Shown: positions 1 to 9,420, counted from the stretch's first letter. The stretch: 64,000 nucleotides of DNA from Aestuariispira insulae (GCF_003385955.1 NZ_QRDW01000005.1:1-64000); one strand, 5' to 3'. Numbers and translations are program-made. The notes: generated by a model not told the origin, from the letters alone.

Positions 1-1
1 C

Positions 2-91
2 CGCGATACCGCCATTCTGGAAAGGAGAAAACAGATCAAACTGACCACCATGAAAAACCGGCGCTTGAATCACTTCAAGCAAGCTGCTTAA
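2..91 (+). CDS. 3' end of an unidentified coding region (partial)
   Basis: An open frame enters from the left edge and ends with TAA at 89-91. The 29 residues visible are basic (several Arg/Lys, ending in KQAA). Nothing in so short a tail identifies a family. Because three terminal-type repeats lie 360-450 bases downstream, it could be the end of a transposition gene, but this is inference; it could equally be an ordinary chromosomal gene whose body lies outside the window. Confidence 0.4.
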   Translation, partial: RDTAILERRKQIKLTTMKNRRLNHFKQAA

Positions 92-449
92 ACATCAACA
101 AATGATGAGCCAGATCCTCCACTAAATCAGACGCTCAACTGACCCATTTGTTTTGACGACGGACAAAAAGGGAAGAGTTAATTAGAAATATTTTTTCAAA
201 AAATTTCGATTTGGAAAAATCTAATACTAAAAATGACCCGATTTTAGACATTTTGTTACGGTACGGACTCGTTTCACAGTTTTTGAGAATGGAGTGTCAT
301 GGTTTGAGGCCTTGAGATCCTATTCTGGATCAGCATACGATTTCTTTGAAGCTCTGAAGGCGATGCAAAGAGGTTTGATCTATGCAGGTAGTTGGTGGCG
401 GAAAAATCGACTTTTCAAACAACGAAATAGTGGTTTGTTAACCATTTGG
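92..449. other. Gene-free AT-rich stretch
   Basis: No convincing coding region. A 77-codon forward frame starting at 294 has no recognisable features and its 3' end runs through the 15-bp repeats, so it was not called. The part from about 180 to 260 is very AT-rich compared with the flanking genes, which would fit promoter-like or mobile-element end DNA. No further structure was recognised. Confidence 0.4.
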
Positions 450-540
450 GACATCTTATGTGTCGTTTTGGGGGCTAAGCCTTTGATTTTCAATGCTAGA
501 TCGGGACATCTTATGTGTCCCGAGTGACATCTTATGTGTC
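450..540. repeat. Three copies of GACATCTTATGTGTC
   Basis: The identical 15-mer GACATCTTATGTGTC occurs at 450-464, 505-519 and 526-540, all in the same orientation, with start-to-start distances of 55 and 21 bases. Each copy is itself a partial palindrome (GACA...TGTC). Repeated short sites near one edge are typical of insertion-sequence termini that carry several transposase binding sites (IS21-type elements are an example), or of a regulator binding array. No matching opposite end is visible, so the assignment is tentative. Confidence 0.5.
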
Positions 541-598
541 GTCCGACAACAACAGCCGTCCAATTTCCTAAGGCTAGACTCGCCTGCCAGGCTGTTTT

Positions 599-617
599 GA
601 GAATGATTATCATTTAT
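599..617. promoter_or_regulatory. Fur box upstream of the imelysin operon
   Basis: The sequence GAGAATGATTATCATTTAT at 599-617 matches the classical 19-bp Fur box (GATAATGATTATCATTATC) at 15 of 19 positions, including the whole AATGATTATCATT core. It lies about 135 bases before the first gene of the imelysin operon. Iron-loaded Fur binding here would repress the operon. The match is direct observation; the regulatory role is inference from the Fur family. Confidence 0.8.
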
Positions 618-750
618 ATTGAAGATGCGAGTGATTTGCGTTATTAAACTCTCGGAAAGTTACAGGCCCTGATTTTCTGCATTTGCATGAACGGGGCCGG
701 TCGGGGGCTTGGGGCCTTCGTGAGAACCGTCAAAGGAATAAGGGACGACC

Positions 751-2013
751 ATGAAAAAACTATTCGCATCTGTCGCATTGAGTGCTATCGCCGCGTCGCA
801 GGCTGTTGCCGGCGGTGTCGAGAAGAACGCTGTTCTGACCAACTATGCCGATATCGCCCACGCGGTATATGAAGATTCACTGACCACGGCGGAAGCCCTG
901 AAAGTGGCGGTGGCTGCGTTGGTTCAAAACCCCTCCGATGAGACCTTGAAGGCGGCCCGCAATGCCTGGATCGCAGCACGTGCACCCTATCAGCAGTCAG
1001 AGGTCTACCGTTTTGGCAATGCCATCGTTGATGATTGGGAAGGCAAGGTGAATGCCTGGCCGCTGGATGAAGGCCTGATCGATTATGTAGATGCGTCCTA
1101 TGGCGATGAATCCGATGAGAACAGCTTTTATGTCGCCAATGTTATTGCCAACGAAAAACTGACCCTGGGCGGTCAGGAAATCGACGCCTCCACCATCACC
1201 AAGGACTTGCTGGCCGAGAGCCTGCATGAGGTGGATGAGGTCGAAGCCAATGTGGCCACCGGTTATCATGCCATTGAATTCCTACTCTGGGGTCAGGATC
1301 TGAACGGCACCGGTCCGGGCGCCGGCAACCGTCCGGCAACGGATTTCGATGTGAAAAACTGCACTGGCGGCCATTGTGACCGGCGCGTTCAATATCTGAC
1401 CGCGGCCACCGACCTTCTGATCGATGACCTGAAAGATATTGTCGCGGCCTGGGACAAGGGCGGTGAGGCCCGCAAGCTGGTGCTGGCCGATGCGGACCAG
1501 GGTATCAACAGCATCGTGACCGGTATGGGGTCCCTTTCTTATGGTGAGCTGGCGGGTGAGCGCATGAAGCTTGGCCTGATGCTGAATGATCCGGAAGAAG
1601 AGCATGACTGCTTCTCCGACAATACCCATAATTCCCACTATTATGACGCCAAAGGCATCCAGAATATCTATCTGGGTTCCTATACCCGTGTCGACGGCTC
1701 CAAGGTTGAAGGCGCAAGCCTGTCCCAGCTGGTCGCGGAAAAAGACGCTGCGGCCGACAAGGAAATGACCGCCAAGCTGGCGGCAACCATGGAAAAGATG
1801 ACCGTCCTGGTGAAAACCGCGGAAGGTGGCAAGGCCTATGACCAGATGCTGGCCGAAGGCGATGCGGACGGCAACAAGGTGATCCAGGATGCGGTGGATG
1901 CGCTGACCGCGCAGACCAAGTCCCTGGAAAAAGCAGTTGCTGCCCTGGGCATTTCCAAGATGGAGTTTGAAGGCTCCGACAGCCTGGACAATCCGGAAGC
2001 CGTCTATAACTAA
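751..2013 (+). CDS. Imelysin-family iron-regulated protein (peptidase M75 fold)
   Basis: 420 residues. An N-terminal signal peptide (about residues 1-20, Lys-Lys then a hydrophobic stretch ending AVAG) directs it to the periplasm or outer membrane. The imelysin hallmark GYHAIEF is at residues 171-177; in this family the GxHxxE motif is thought to bind metal. Another family block, NAWPLDE, is at 101-107. A Shine-Dalgarno-like AAGGGACG precedes the ATG. It is first of four same-strand genes (imelysin, DUF1111, imelysin, DUF1513) and follows a Fur box. Imelysins are linked to iron uptake, but their molecular role is unsettled, and peptidase activity is doubtful for most members. Confidence 0.88.
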   Translation: MKKLFASVALSAIAASQAVAGGVEKNAVLTNYADIAHAVYEDSLTTAEALKVAVAALVQNPSDETLKAARNAWIAARAPYQQSEVYRFGNAIVDDWEGKVNAWPLDEGLIDYVDASYGDESDENSFYVANVIANEKLTLGGQEIDASTITKDLLAESLHEVDEVEANVATGYHAIEFLLWGQDLNGTGPGAGNRPATDFDVKNCTGGHCDRRVQYLTAATDLLIDDLKDIVAAWDKGGEARKLVLADADQGINSIVTGMGSLSYGELAGERMKLGLMLNDPEEEHDCFSDNTHNSHYYDAKGIQNIYLGSYTRVDGSKVEGASLSQLVAEKDAAADKEMTAKLAATMEKMTVLVKTAEGGKAYDQMLAEGDADGNKVIQDAVDALTAQTKSLEKAVAALGISKMEFEGSDSLDNPEAVYN

Positions 2014-2112
2014 GATCACAGTTTCCTGGAATTGGATCTCGGGGACCGGCACCTGGCAACAGGGGGCCGGTCCTCTGACGTTTTAACGGTATATAAAAAA
2101 ACAGTGTCTCAG

Positions 2113-3585
2113 ATGGCCCTTTCCCGAACTCTCTTTTGCCTTAGCTTCATTTTTTACCTGGCGGTGAGCCCGGTCTTGGGGGAAGTGATCCCACCGACAA
2201 CGGATTTCACCCGGGCGGAAGCGGGCGAGGCCCTGCCCGGCGGCCAGGCAACGACAAGGAAAACGCGGAATAAGAACGCATTTTCCCATCCCAGCGGCAA
2301 TATGCCCTTTTCCAATCAGCTGGATTTCCGGGTCGGCAACGGGTTTTTCAAGAAAATCTGGGTCAGTGCACCTGCCAGCACCCAGGCGTCCGACGGGTTG
2401 GGCCCGAATTTCAATGCCCGCTCCTGCCAACGCTGCCATTTGAAGGACGGGCGCGGCCATCCGCCGGCAGGCAATTATCCCGATGATACGGCGGTATCTA
2501 TGTTCCTGCGCCTGTCCGTGCCACCGCAAAATGACCGGGACCGGGCGGACCTGGCATCCGGGCGGAAGCTGGTGATCCCGGAACCGACCTATGGCGGGCA
2601 GTTACAGGATTTCGCCGTGGCCAATGTGCCGATCGAAGGCCGCATGCATATCGAATACCGGGAGAAACCGGTTACCTTGAGCGATGGCACGGTCATCACC
2701 CTGCGAGAACCAAGCTACCAGGTGCGGGATCTGCAATTGGGCGATCTGGATCCTGAGACCATGATCTCGCCCCGCGTGGCCCCGCCGATGATCGGGCTTG
2801 GCCTGTTGGAAGCGATCCCGGAAGAGGATCTGCTGGCGCAGGAAGATCCCGAAGATCGGGACGGGGACGGTATTTCCGGCAAGGCCAACCGGGTCTGGAG
2901 CCTGGAACAGAGCCGGGTGATGGTCGGCCGGTTTGGCTGGAAGGCGGGTCATCCGACCATCAATCAACAAAATGCGGCTGCCTTTAGCGGGGATATTGGC
3001 CTTTCCAGCCCTCTTTTTCCTGATGGCTGGGGGGATTGCACCGCGCGGCAGAAAGCCTGCCGTACGGCCCCTGATGGCAACAGCCCGCAATATGAAAATG
3101 TTGAAGCCGGTTCAAAAGTTATGGATCTGTTGTTGTTCTATACCCGTAACCTGGCGGTTCCCTACCGCCGGGATGTGGACGATCCCACGATATTGGCGGG
3201 CAAGCGCGAATTTTATCAGGCGGGTTGTGCGGCCTGCCATCAGCCTGCCTATCGCACGGCCAGTCTCCCGGATCAACCGGAACAGTCTGGCCAGTTGATC
3301 TGGCCCTATACGGACCTGTTGTTGCATGACATGGGCGAAGGGCTGGCGGATAATCGGCCGGAAGGCATGGCCACAGGGCGGGAATGGCGCACGCCGCCGC
3401 TATGGGGGCTGGGCCTGACCGAGACCGTGAATGGACATCAATATCTGCTCCATGACGGGCGTGCCCGCGGCGTTTTGGAGGCTATCCTCTGGCATGGCGG
3501 TGAAGCGCAGGCCTCCCGCGATTATGTGGTCAATTTGCCGCAGGGGCAACGTGACGCTTTGCTCCGTTTCCTCAACTCTCTATAA
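2113..3585 (+). CDS. Di-heme c-type oxidoreductase, DUF1111 family
   Basis: 490 residues from the ATG at 2113, chosen because it opens a clean signal peptide (about residues 1-23); an upstream in-frame extension to 2032 would place polar residues before it. A GTG at 2104 is an alternative, and no clear ribosome binding site was seen. Two c-type heme motifs are visible, CQRCH at 105-109 and CAACH at 372-376, as in the periplasmic DUF1111 or thiol oxidoreductase-like proteins distantly related to MauG and cytochrome c peroxidases. Lying between two imelysins behind a Fur box, it may act as an electron-transfer partner in iron oxidation or reduction; that role is inferred. Confidence 0.85.
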   Translation: MALSRTLFCLSFIFYLAVSPVLGEVIPPTTDFTRAEAGEALPGGQATTRKTRNKNAFSHPSGNMPFSNQLDFRVGNGFFKKIWVSAPASTQASDGLGPNFNARSCQRCHLKDGRGHPPAGNYPDDTAVSMFLRLSVPPQNDRDRADLASGRKLVIPEPTYGGQLQDFAVANVPIEGRMHIEYREKPVTLSDGTVITLREPSYQVRDLQLGDLDPETMISPRVAPPMIGLGLLEAIPEEDLLAQEDPEDRDGDGISGKANRVWSLEQSRVMVGRFGWKAGHPTINQQNAAAFSGDIGLSSPLFPDGWGDCTARQKACRTAPDGNSPQYENVEAGSKVMDLLLFYTRNLAVPYRRDVDDPTILAGKREFYQAGCAACHQPAYRTASLPDQPEQSGQLIWPYTDLLLHDMGEGLADNRPEGMATGREWRTPPLWGLGLTETVNGHQYLLHDGRARGVLEAILWHGGEAQASRDYVVNLPQGQRDALLRFLNSL

Positions 3586-3606
3586 CTCCGGACAGAGGTA
3601 GATATC

Positions 3607-4710
3607 ATGCTGAAAAACCGCTTCTTGGTTCCGGCCCTGGCCATGCTGGCCTCAGGGCTGATCTCTTCCGGTGCCAATGCCGCCTTTTCCGAGGCCAACC
3701 GCTACATGGTGATGGACCAAGTGGTGCCAGGTTATGAGGGCTTTGCCAAAGTCGCTCATCAATTGAAGGAAACTGTTGCTGACCAATGCGGGTTTGAAGA
3801 CCAGGTCGCCCGGGAAAAGCTGATGGCTGCCTACCAGCAGGCCATGCTGGCCTGGCAGGCGGTGCAGCATGTCCGGTTCGGCCCGATCGAATATGCCGAC
3901 CGGCAATACCGGATCCAGTTCTGGCCGGACAAGCGCAACAGAACGGCCAAGGCCCTGGCCAAGCTCAAGGCAGAGGTGGAAAGCGGCCGAAGCTTCAATA
4001 TTGTAGACTTCGCTCAGACTTCGGTCGCTGTGCAGGGGTTTCCGGCGTTGGAACGGATTTTTACCCAGGATGATCTGGGGCCGGCGGATTGCATTATCGC
4101 CAATCACATCGCAGAGAATATCGCCCTGATCTCCAGCCGCCTCAGCAGTGAATGGGCGGTGGGCGAAGATGACGGATTTGCGGATCAGATCCTGCAGGCG
4201 GATGTGGGAACAGACCTCTACAAGGATGACAAGGAAGCGGCCTTCCAGTTCTTCAAAAGCTTCCAGACTGGTTTGCAGGTGATGGCGGAATCCAAGCTGA
4301 TCCGGCCTTTGGGTGAAAGCGCGGAAAAGGCGCGGCCGAAACGGGCGGAAGCCTGGCGCACTGGTCAGTCGGCACGATATCTCCTCGAAAATGCCACGGC
4401 TTTGGCACGTTTTTACGGTATTCAAAATCCGGAAACGGCCCTGTCCGTTGATGGTGCCGAAGGTTTTTCCGCCAAATTACGGGCGGATGATGAAGGTGGC
4501 GAAATTGACCACCAGGTCCGGATGCGTTTCGAGGAGCTGATCGCGCAACTGAAAACCCTGGACAGGCCACTTTCCGAAATGGTGGCCGATGATCGGGAAC
4601 CACTGGAAATTGCTTTAAAGGTTATTGGAGAATTGCGTCAAATCACTGATGGGCCGATGGCTGAAAAGCTGGGTTTTTTTATCGGTTTTAACAATCTGGA
4701 TGGAGATTGA
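3607..4710 (+). CDS. Second imelysin-family protein
   Basis: 367 residues with a signal peptide (about 1-25, ending ANA). It starts 21 bases after the DUF1111 gene with an AGAGGTAG ribosome site. The imelysin fold is suggested by the RFGPIEYADRQYRIQFWPDK region and by a later block reading GFPALE, where the usual GxHxxE motif has Pro in place of His. This shorter imelysin type is typically found beside a DUF1111 gene. The missing His suggests that any metal site differs from that of the first imelysin in the operon. Periplasmic; exact function unknown. Confidence 0.85.
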   Translation: MLKNRFLVPALAMLASGLISSGANAAFSEANRYMVMDQVVPGYEGFAKVAHQLKETVADQCGFEDQVAREKLMAAYQQAMLAWQAVQHVRFGPIEYADRQYRIQFWPDKRNRTAKALAKLKAEVESGRSFNIVDFAQTSVAVQGFPALERIFTQDDLGPADCIIANHIAENIALISSRLSSEWAVGEDDGFADQILQADVGTDLYKDDKEAAFQFFKSFQTGLQVMAESKLIRPLGESAEKARPKRAEAWRTGQSARYLLENATALARFYGIQNPETALSVDGAEGFSAKLRADDEGGEIDHQVRMRFEELIAQLKTLDRPLSEMVADDREPLEIALKVIGELRQITDGPMAEKLGFFIGFNNLDGD

Positions 4711-4715
4711 GGGTG

Positions 4716-5840
4716 ATGCTGACCCGCCGCGAAATGCTGAAACAAGCGATAACGGCTGCATGTTTGGCGCCAGCGGCTGGATATATGGCGGTTGGGGAAG
4801 CCTTAGCCGGGACAGTGCATCATGGTTTTGTCAGCGCCTATGCCGATCAGGAAGGGGCCATGAAGCTGGCGCTGATCGAACCGGATGGTACGGTCGCCCG
4901 TGATTGGGCGTTGCCGGCACGGGGCCACGCGATCATGCGCCGCCCGAAATCCCATCACGTGGCGGCTTTTGCCAGACGGCCGGGCCGGTTCCTATTGGTG
5001 GTTGATTTTACCACGGGCGCCGAGGTTGCCCGCTTATCCAGCCCGCCGGACCGCCATTTCTATGGTCATGGAACCTATAGCCCCGATGGGCGCTTTCTCT
5101 ATACCACGGAAAATGATTATATCGACGAACGCGGCGTCATCGGTGTCTGGGATGCAATAGAGGGATACCGCCGGATCGGTGAATTATCGGCCCATGGCCT
5201 GGGGCCGCATGAATTGCTGTTTCTGCCGGATGGCGAGACCCTAGTGGTGGCTGTGGGCGGTATCCTTACCCATCCCGATGAAGGGCGCGCCAAGCTGAAT
5301 ATTCCGGAAATGAGCCCGGCCTTGGTCTATATGAATGCCCGTTCGGGCCAGTTGGTCTCGCGCCATCAACTGCCGCAGGACCTGCATAAGCTCTCTTTGC
5401 GCCATCTTTGCGTCAATGCCGCAGGGCGGGTTTGTTTCGGTTTGCAAAATGAAGGCCCGAAAAGTGAGTTTCCCCCCCTGGTCGGGTTCCATGACGGAAC
5501 CGGTGACCTTCGTCTTTTGGAGGCGCCCCTGGAAATCTGGCAGGGCATGAAGAATTATTGCGGGTCCGTTGCCTATGACCAGTCCGGGACCGTTGCTGGT
5601 GCATCATCGCCACGCGGCAGCATGATTTCCTTCTGGAATATCGAAACCGGGCGGCATCTCTATGCGGTTACGGCGCGCGATGGCTGTGGGTTGGCGGCGG
5701 ATACCCAGGCCGGGCGTTTCATCGCAACCTGTGGCACGGGTGAAATCATGCGGATTGATGTCAATCGCCAGATGGCAATCACCCTGCGCTCGCCGGGCAA
5801 TCACGACCGGCGTTGGGATAATCACCTGCTGGCATTGTAG
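4716..5840 (+). CDS. DUF1513 family protein with twin-arginine signal
   Basis: 374 residues from the ATG at 4716; GGAGATTGAGGG just upstream gives a good ribosome site overlapping the previous stop. The N-terminus MLTRREMLKQ carries the twin-arginine pattern (RRxxLK), followed by a hydrophobic stretch ending in ALAG, so export is probably through Tat, often a sign of a cofactor or folded state. The remainder contains repeated beta-strand-rich blocks such as YSPDGRFLYTTEN, consistent with the beta-propeller-like DUF1513 family. It closes the four-gene iron-related operon. Its biochemical function is unknown. Confidence 0.85.
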   Translation: MLTRREMLKQAITAACLAPAAGYMAVGEALAGTVHHGFVSAYADQEGAMKLALIEPDGTVARDWALPARGHAIMRRPKSHHVAAFARRPGRFLLVVDFTTGAEVARLSSPPDRHFYGHGTYSPDGRFLYTTENDYIDERGVIGVWDAIEGYRRIGELSAHGLGPHELLFLPDGETLVVAVGGILTHPDEGRAKLNIPEMSPALVYMNARSGQLVSRHQLPQDLHKLSLRHLCVNAAGRVCFGLQNEGPKSEFPPLVGFHDGTGDLRLLEAPLEIWQGMKNYCGSVAYDQSGTVAGASSPRGSMISFWNIETGRHLYAVTARDGCGLAADTQAGRFIATCGTGEIMRIDVNRQMAITLRSPGNHDRRWDNHLLAL

Positions 5841-5952
5841 CAATCCGGTCACAGCGAACGGATCGATGGTCAACCCATCAACAGCTGGAACGCGGGAACG
5901 CTGTGCGGGTTTATGAAGGCAGGGCTTTCAAGCGTATCCGATGAGCGGACGG

Positions 5953-5994
5953 CACCGGCGGTGGGATAAAACCGATCGCCGGTGTTCGTCTTTT
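5953..5994. terminator. Probable bidirectional terminator
   Basis: CACCGGCG (5953-5960) and CGCCGGTG (5977-5984) form a perfect 8-bp inverted repeat with a 16-base loop, followed on the forward strand by TTCGTCTTTT. It lies between two converging genes, where a shared terminator is expected. Confidence 0.55.
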
Positions 5995-5996
5995 AT

Positions 5997-6791
5997 TCAG
6001 CCAGATGGTGTCAGGCGGCTGTATTGTTCCACGATCCGTTCCATCCGGCCGTCCTGGCGCATGCGCACCAAGGCGGCCTCAATTTCCGGCATCAAATGGG
6101 TGAAAGGGGATTTTTTGCCCAGCATCAGATACATATGGGTCGGACCAAAGCGGACATCGGTCAAGGTCAGTTTGTCGGTCAAACCCTGTTTGCTGATGAC
6201 ATGATTCATGGTGACCGTGATATCGATCATGATATCGGCCCGTTTCAAGGCCAGCACACCGGCGATATTCCGGTCACTTGGGGCGACATAGGTGCGCACC
6301 CCTTTGTCCTGGACATTGGCCTTATGCCATCCATTGCCAAGGTTGGTGACGGCCAGCAAATCCAGTTTGGCAATATCTTGGACGCTGTTGATCTTGTTAA
6401 TTTCGATCAGGCGCGGATGATCAGCATATGTATAGATCGCAAAATAGAGCGGGAAAACCGGTTGGTCGCTGATCAGGGCATATTCCCGTCGGCGCTCGGT
6501 TGGCAGGGTGATCAAAAGATCGGCAGCACCGATTTCAACCTCATGCTGGGCACGTTTCCAGGGGCGTTGCCGAAATCGAATTTCCCGGCCAAGCTCCTTG
6601 ACGATCAACTCCTTCATCAGTTCGACATAGATGCCTTTTGCCTGGCCGTCTTGCTCATAGATCAACGGTTCCGCCTGACCGTAGGTCATGATGAAATAAT
6701 CCCGCTGATCTTCCGCCCGGGCGGGAGACATGAACGAAGCTGTCAGGATAAAAATCCCCAATGCCGCAGATGCGGTCCTGCCAATCCACAT
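5997..6791 (-). CDS. Periplasmic solute-binding protein, family 3 type
   Basis: 264 residues with a signal peptide ending around residue 26 (SPARA). The rest follows the family-3 extracellular solute-binding fold: an early GIYVELMKELIVKELG segment, an ADLLITLPTERRREY segment and a late HLMPEIEAALVRMRQDG helix, all typical of proteins that bind polar amino acids or act as sensors. No permease or ATPase gene is adjacent, so it is an orphan; such orphans often serve other transporters or are stand-alone proteins. Ligand unknown. It converges with the DUF1513 gene and diverges from the metallo-hydrolase gene. Confidence 0.75.
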   Translation of the reverse strand: MWIGRTASAALGIFILTASFMSPARAEDQRDYFIMTYGQAEPLIYEQDGQAKGIYVELMKELIVKELGREIRFRQRPWKRAQHEVEIGAADLLITLPTERRREYALISDQPVFPLYFAIYTYADHPRLIEINKINSVQDIAKLDLLAVTNLGNGWHKANVQDKGVRTYVAPSDRNIAGVLALKRADIMIDITVTMNHVISKQGLTDKLTLTDVRFGPTHMYLMLGKKSPFTHLMPEIEAALVRMRQDGRMERIVEQYSRLTPSG

Positions 6792-6945
6792 TTTACATTC
6801 GCCTTGAAAAGGTAGTTTCAGCCATCCGCGATCAATTTGCAGCGCCCTGTCATACAGTATTACCGCATCAATTGCGCTGTGTCATTCCTTAGCACACAAA
6901 ACGGGTACATAATTCAACGAAACGGGAGCAAAATCGGAGAGTAAA

Positions 6946-8577
6946 TTGAACGCGCGTCAGGACAATAACATCAAGATCGCTTTTCACGGGGCGGCGGGAA
7001 CGGTGACCGGCTCCTGCTATCGGATCACGCATCCATCGGGATCTTTTCTGGTGGATTGCGGCAGTTTCCAAGGCCATAAGACCATTCGTGAATTGAATTA
7101 TGGAAAATTTGCCTTTGATCCATCCTCCGTTGATTTTCTTCTGCTGACCCATGCCCATATCGATCATAGCGGCTTAATTCCGAAATTATGCCTGGCCGGA
7201 TTTGATGGGCCTGTCATTGCCACGGAACCGACTCGGGATCTCCTGTCCTTCATGCTGCCGGACAGTGGTTATATTCAGGAAACCGAGGTGCGCATGCTGA
7301 ACCGGCGCAATGCGCGGCGCGGGCGTGCAGCGGTGGAACCCATCTATACCAAGGAACAGGCCGAGGCCTCCTTGTCACAGATCCGGGTAGAGGATTATGA
7401 CCGATGGTTCGAGCCGGGGCCGGGTGTTCGGGCGCGTTTTTGGAATGCGGGTCACATCCTGGGATCCGCGTCGATCGAAGTGGAGATCGAAAAGGGAGAT
7501 GAGCCGCCGCTGCGTATTCTCTTTTCCGGGGATATCGGACCGGATGAAAAAACCTTTCATGAGGATCCGGAGGCGCCCAGGAACCTGGACTACATCCTGG
7601 TGGAGGGCACCTATGGAAATCGGGACCGATGCGATCTGACCCTGGCGGCGCGGCGGGACAATTTATGTTCTGAATTGAAAGAGGGCCTGGCAAGGGGGGG
7701 GAACGTCATCATCCCGGCCTTTGCGGTGGAACGTACGCAGGAGTTGCTCTTTGATATCGGCATGTTGATCTGGGAGGGGAAGTTGCCTTCGGTGCCTGTT
7801 TTTCTGGATTCGCCACTGGCGATCAAGGCGACGGCCTGTTTCGAAAAACATAGGGACATCCTGCCTGAGGCCGAGGGGCAGACCACTCTTTTCGACTGGC
7901 CGGGTTTCAAGATGACGGAAACTCTGGAAGAAAGCAAAAGCCTGGCCCGGATCACGGGCGGAGCAATCATCATGGCGGCCAGTGGCATGTGTGATGCGGG
8001 ACGCATCCGTCATCATTTGAAAAACAATCTTTGGCGCGATGGTGCGACGGTTCTGATGGTGGGGTATCAGGCGCAGGGATCCCTGGGAGACCTCTTGCGC
8101 CAGGGACGGAAAAAGGTCCGTATTCAGGGCGAGGAGATAGAAGTGCGCGCCCGCATACGGGTGCTGGATGATTATTCTGCCCACGCTGATCAGGGTGAAT
8201 TGCTGGACTGGGTACAGGCCAGGTTGCCGGTCAAGGGGGGGGTTTTTGTGACCCACGGCGAGGCAACTGCCTTGATGACCCTGCGGGAAAATTTGATTGC
8301 GGCAGGCCATTCGTCGGGCAAAGTCCATATTCCTGCCCTGGATGACGTCTATGATCTGACGCCTGAGGGCATTGGGATGGTGGAAACCAGTGCAGAGCGA
8401 CTGGAACAGCCGGAATTGTCGGCGCTTGACTGGCATAACGATTATGCGGCCTTCCTGATCGAGTTACCGGACCGGCTGCGGGCCTTGTCGGATGATGAGG
8501 CCCGACGAGGATTGCTGCGCCGGTTGGATGCGGTATTGCATGACGCGAAAGCAGAACAGAAATGGAGCGGGAAATGA
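6946..8577 (+). CDS. MBL-fold beta-CASP metallo-hydrolase (RNA-processing type)
   Basis: 543 residues. The metallo-beta-lactamase zinc motif THAHIDHSG is at residues 68-76 (H69, H71, D73, H74), and the conserved fold begins almost at the N-terminus (AFHGAAGTVTGSCY from residue 12), so the TTG start at 6946 is needed; GGAG lies about 8 bases before it. Later blocks such as AASGMCDAGRIRHH and ADQGELLDWV fit the beta-CASP/RMMBL region of exonuclease or endonuclease-like relatives of CPSF73. Its bacterial substrate is not known. The last codons overlap the start of the formate/nitrite channel gene, indicating cotranscription. Confidence 0.87.
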   Translation: MNARQDNNIKIAFHGAAGTVTGSCYRITHPSGSFLVDCGSFQGHKTIRELNYGKFAFDPSSVDFLLLTHAHIDHSGLIPKLCLAGFDGPVIATEPTRDLLSFMLPDSGYIQETEVRMLNRRNARRGRAAVEPIYTKEQAEASLSQIRVEDYDRWFEPGPGVRARFWNAGHILGSASIEVEIEKGDEPPLRILFSGDIGPDEKTFHEDPEAPRNLDYILVEGTYGNRDRCDLTLAARRDNLCSELKEGLARGGNVIIPAFAVERTQELLFDIGMLIWEGKLPSVPVFLDSPLAIKATACFEKHRDILPEAEGQTTLFDWPGFKMTETLEESKSLARITGGAIIMAASGMCDAGRIRHHLKNNLWRDGATVLMVGYQAQGSLGDLLRQGRKKVRIQGEEIEVRARIRVLDDYSAHADQGELLDWVQARLPVKGGVFVTHGEATALMTLRENLIAAGHSSGKVHIPALDDVYDLTPEGIGMVETSAERLEQPELSALDWHNDYAAFLIELPDRLRALSDDEARRGLLRRLDAVLHDAKAEQKWSGK

Positions 8578-9371
8578 CGGATCCGGTTGGCTATGACGCC
8601 TATGCGCCCAAGGAAATGGCGGCGCGGGTTGAAAATGCGGGGATTGGCAAGGCCGCACTTGCTTTCCTGCCGCTCATGATGCTGGCGGTACTGGCGGGGG
8701 CTTTTATTGCTTTTGGCGGCATGTTCTACACCATGGCTATCACAGACAGCGCCCTTGGGTTGGGGCTGACCCGGTTGATCGGCGGCGTGGCCTTTTCGCT
8801 CGGCCTGATCCTGGTGGTTGTCGGGGGGGCTGAACTGTTCACCGGCAATGTGCTCATCGTCATGGCCTGCGCCGATGGCAAGGTGACCGTCTCGCGTTTG
8901 CTGAGGAACTGGACCATTGCCTATGCAGGCAATTTTGTCGGGGCGGCGGGGGCCGTGATTCTGGCCTGGCATTCCGGCATGCTTGGCATTGGCGAGGGAG
9001 CGGTGGCGGCAACTGCGGCCAAGATCGCGGCGGGCAAAACCACGCTTGGCTGGGACCAGGCGCTGATCCGGGGCATCTTGTGCAATATTCTTGTTTGCTT
9101 GGCGGTGTGGCTGTGTTTTTCGGCCCGGCGGGTGAGTGGTAAGATCCTTTCGATTCTCTTTCCCATCACAGCTTTTGTGGCGCTGGGCTTTGAGCATTCC
9201 ATCGCCAATATGTATCTGATCCCGATCGGGCAGATGGCAGGCGGCGGCATCGATCTGGAAGCCTTTTTGAATAATCTGGTGCCGGTGACATTGGGCAACA
9301 TTATTGGTGGCGGGATATTCGTCGCCGCGGTCTATTATTTGATCTATATCCGGCCAGAACGGGCTGAGTGA
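8574..9371 (+). CDS. Formate/nitrite transporter (FNT) family channel
   Basis: 265 residues from the ATG at 8574, which overlaps the preceding stop in an ATGA arrangement with GGAGCGGGA just upstream; an ATG at 8562 is an alternative. About six hydrophobic segments are visible. FNT signatures include the GGAELFTGN block after the second helix and FEHSIANMYLIPIG near residue 205. These inner-membrane pentamers pass formate, nitrite, hydrosulfide or small acids. The neighbouring sulfite-reduction operon makes a sulfur or nitrogen anion possible, but the substrate cannot be read from the sequence. Confidence 0.87.
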   Translation: MTDPVGYDAYAPKEMAARVENAGIGKAALAFLPLMMLAVLAGAFIAFGGMFYTMAITDSALGLGLTRLIGGVAFSLGLILVVVGGAELFTGNVLIVMACADGKVTVSRLLRNWTIAYAGNFVGAAGAVILAWHSGMLGIGEGAVAATAAKIAAGKTTLGWDQALIRGILCNILVCLAVWLCFSARRVSGKILSILFPITAFVALGFEHSIANMYLIPIGQMAGGGIDLEAFLNNLVPVTLGNIIGGGIFVAAVYYLIYIRPERAE

Positions 9372-9420
9372 TTGGGGGCAACTGTTTTGCGACTGGCGCG
9401 CCAGCACCAGGCCCAACGAC

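Noticed and set aside
294-527. Forward 77-codon frame near the left edge
   Set aside because: Its 3' end runs through the 15-bp repeats; no coding support.
5982-6815. Forward frame antisense to the solute-binding protein
   Set aside because: The reverse frame has a signal peptide and family motifs; this one has neither.
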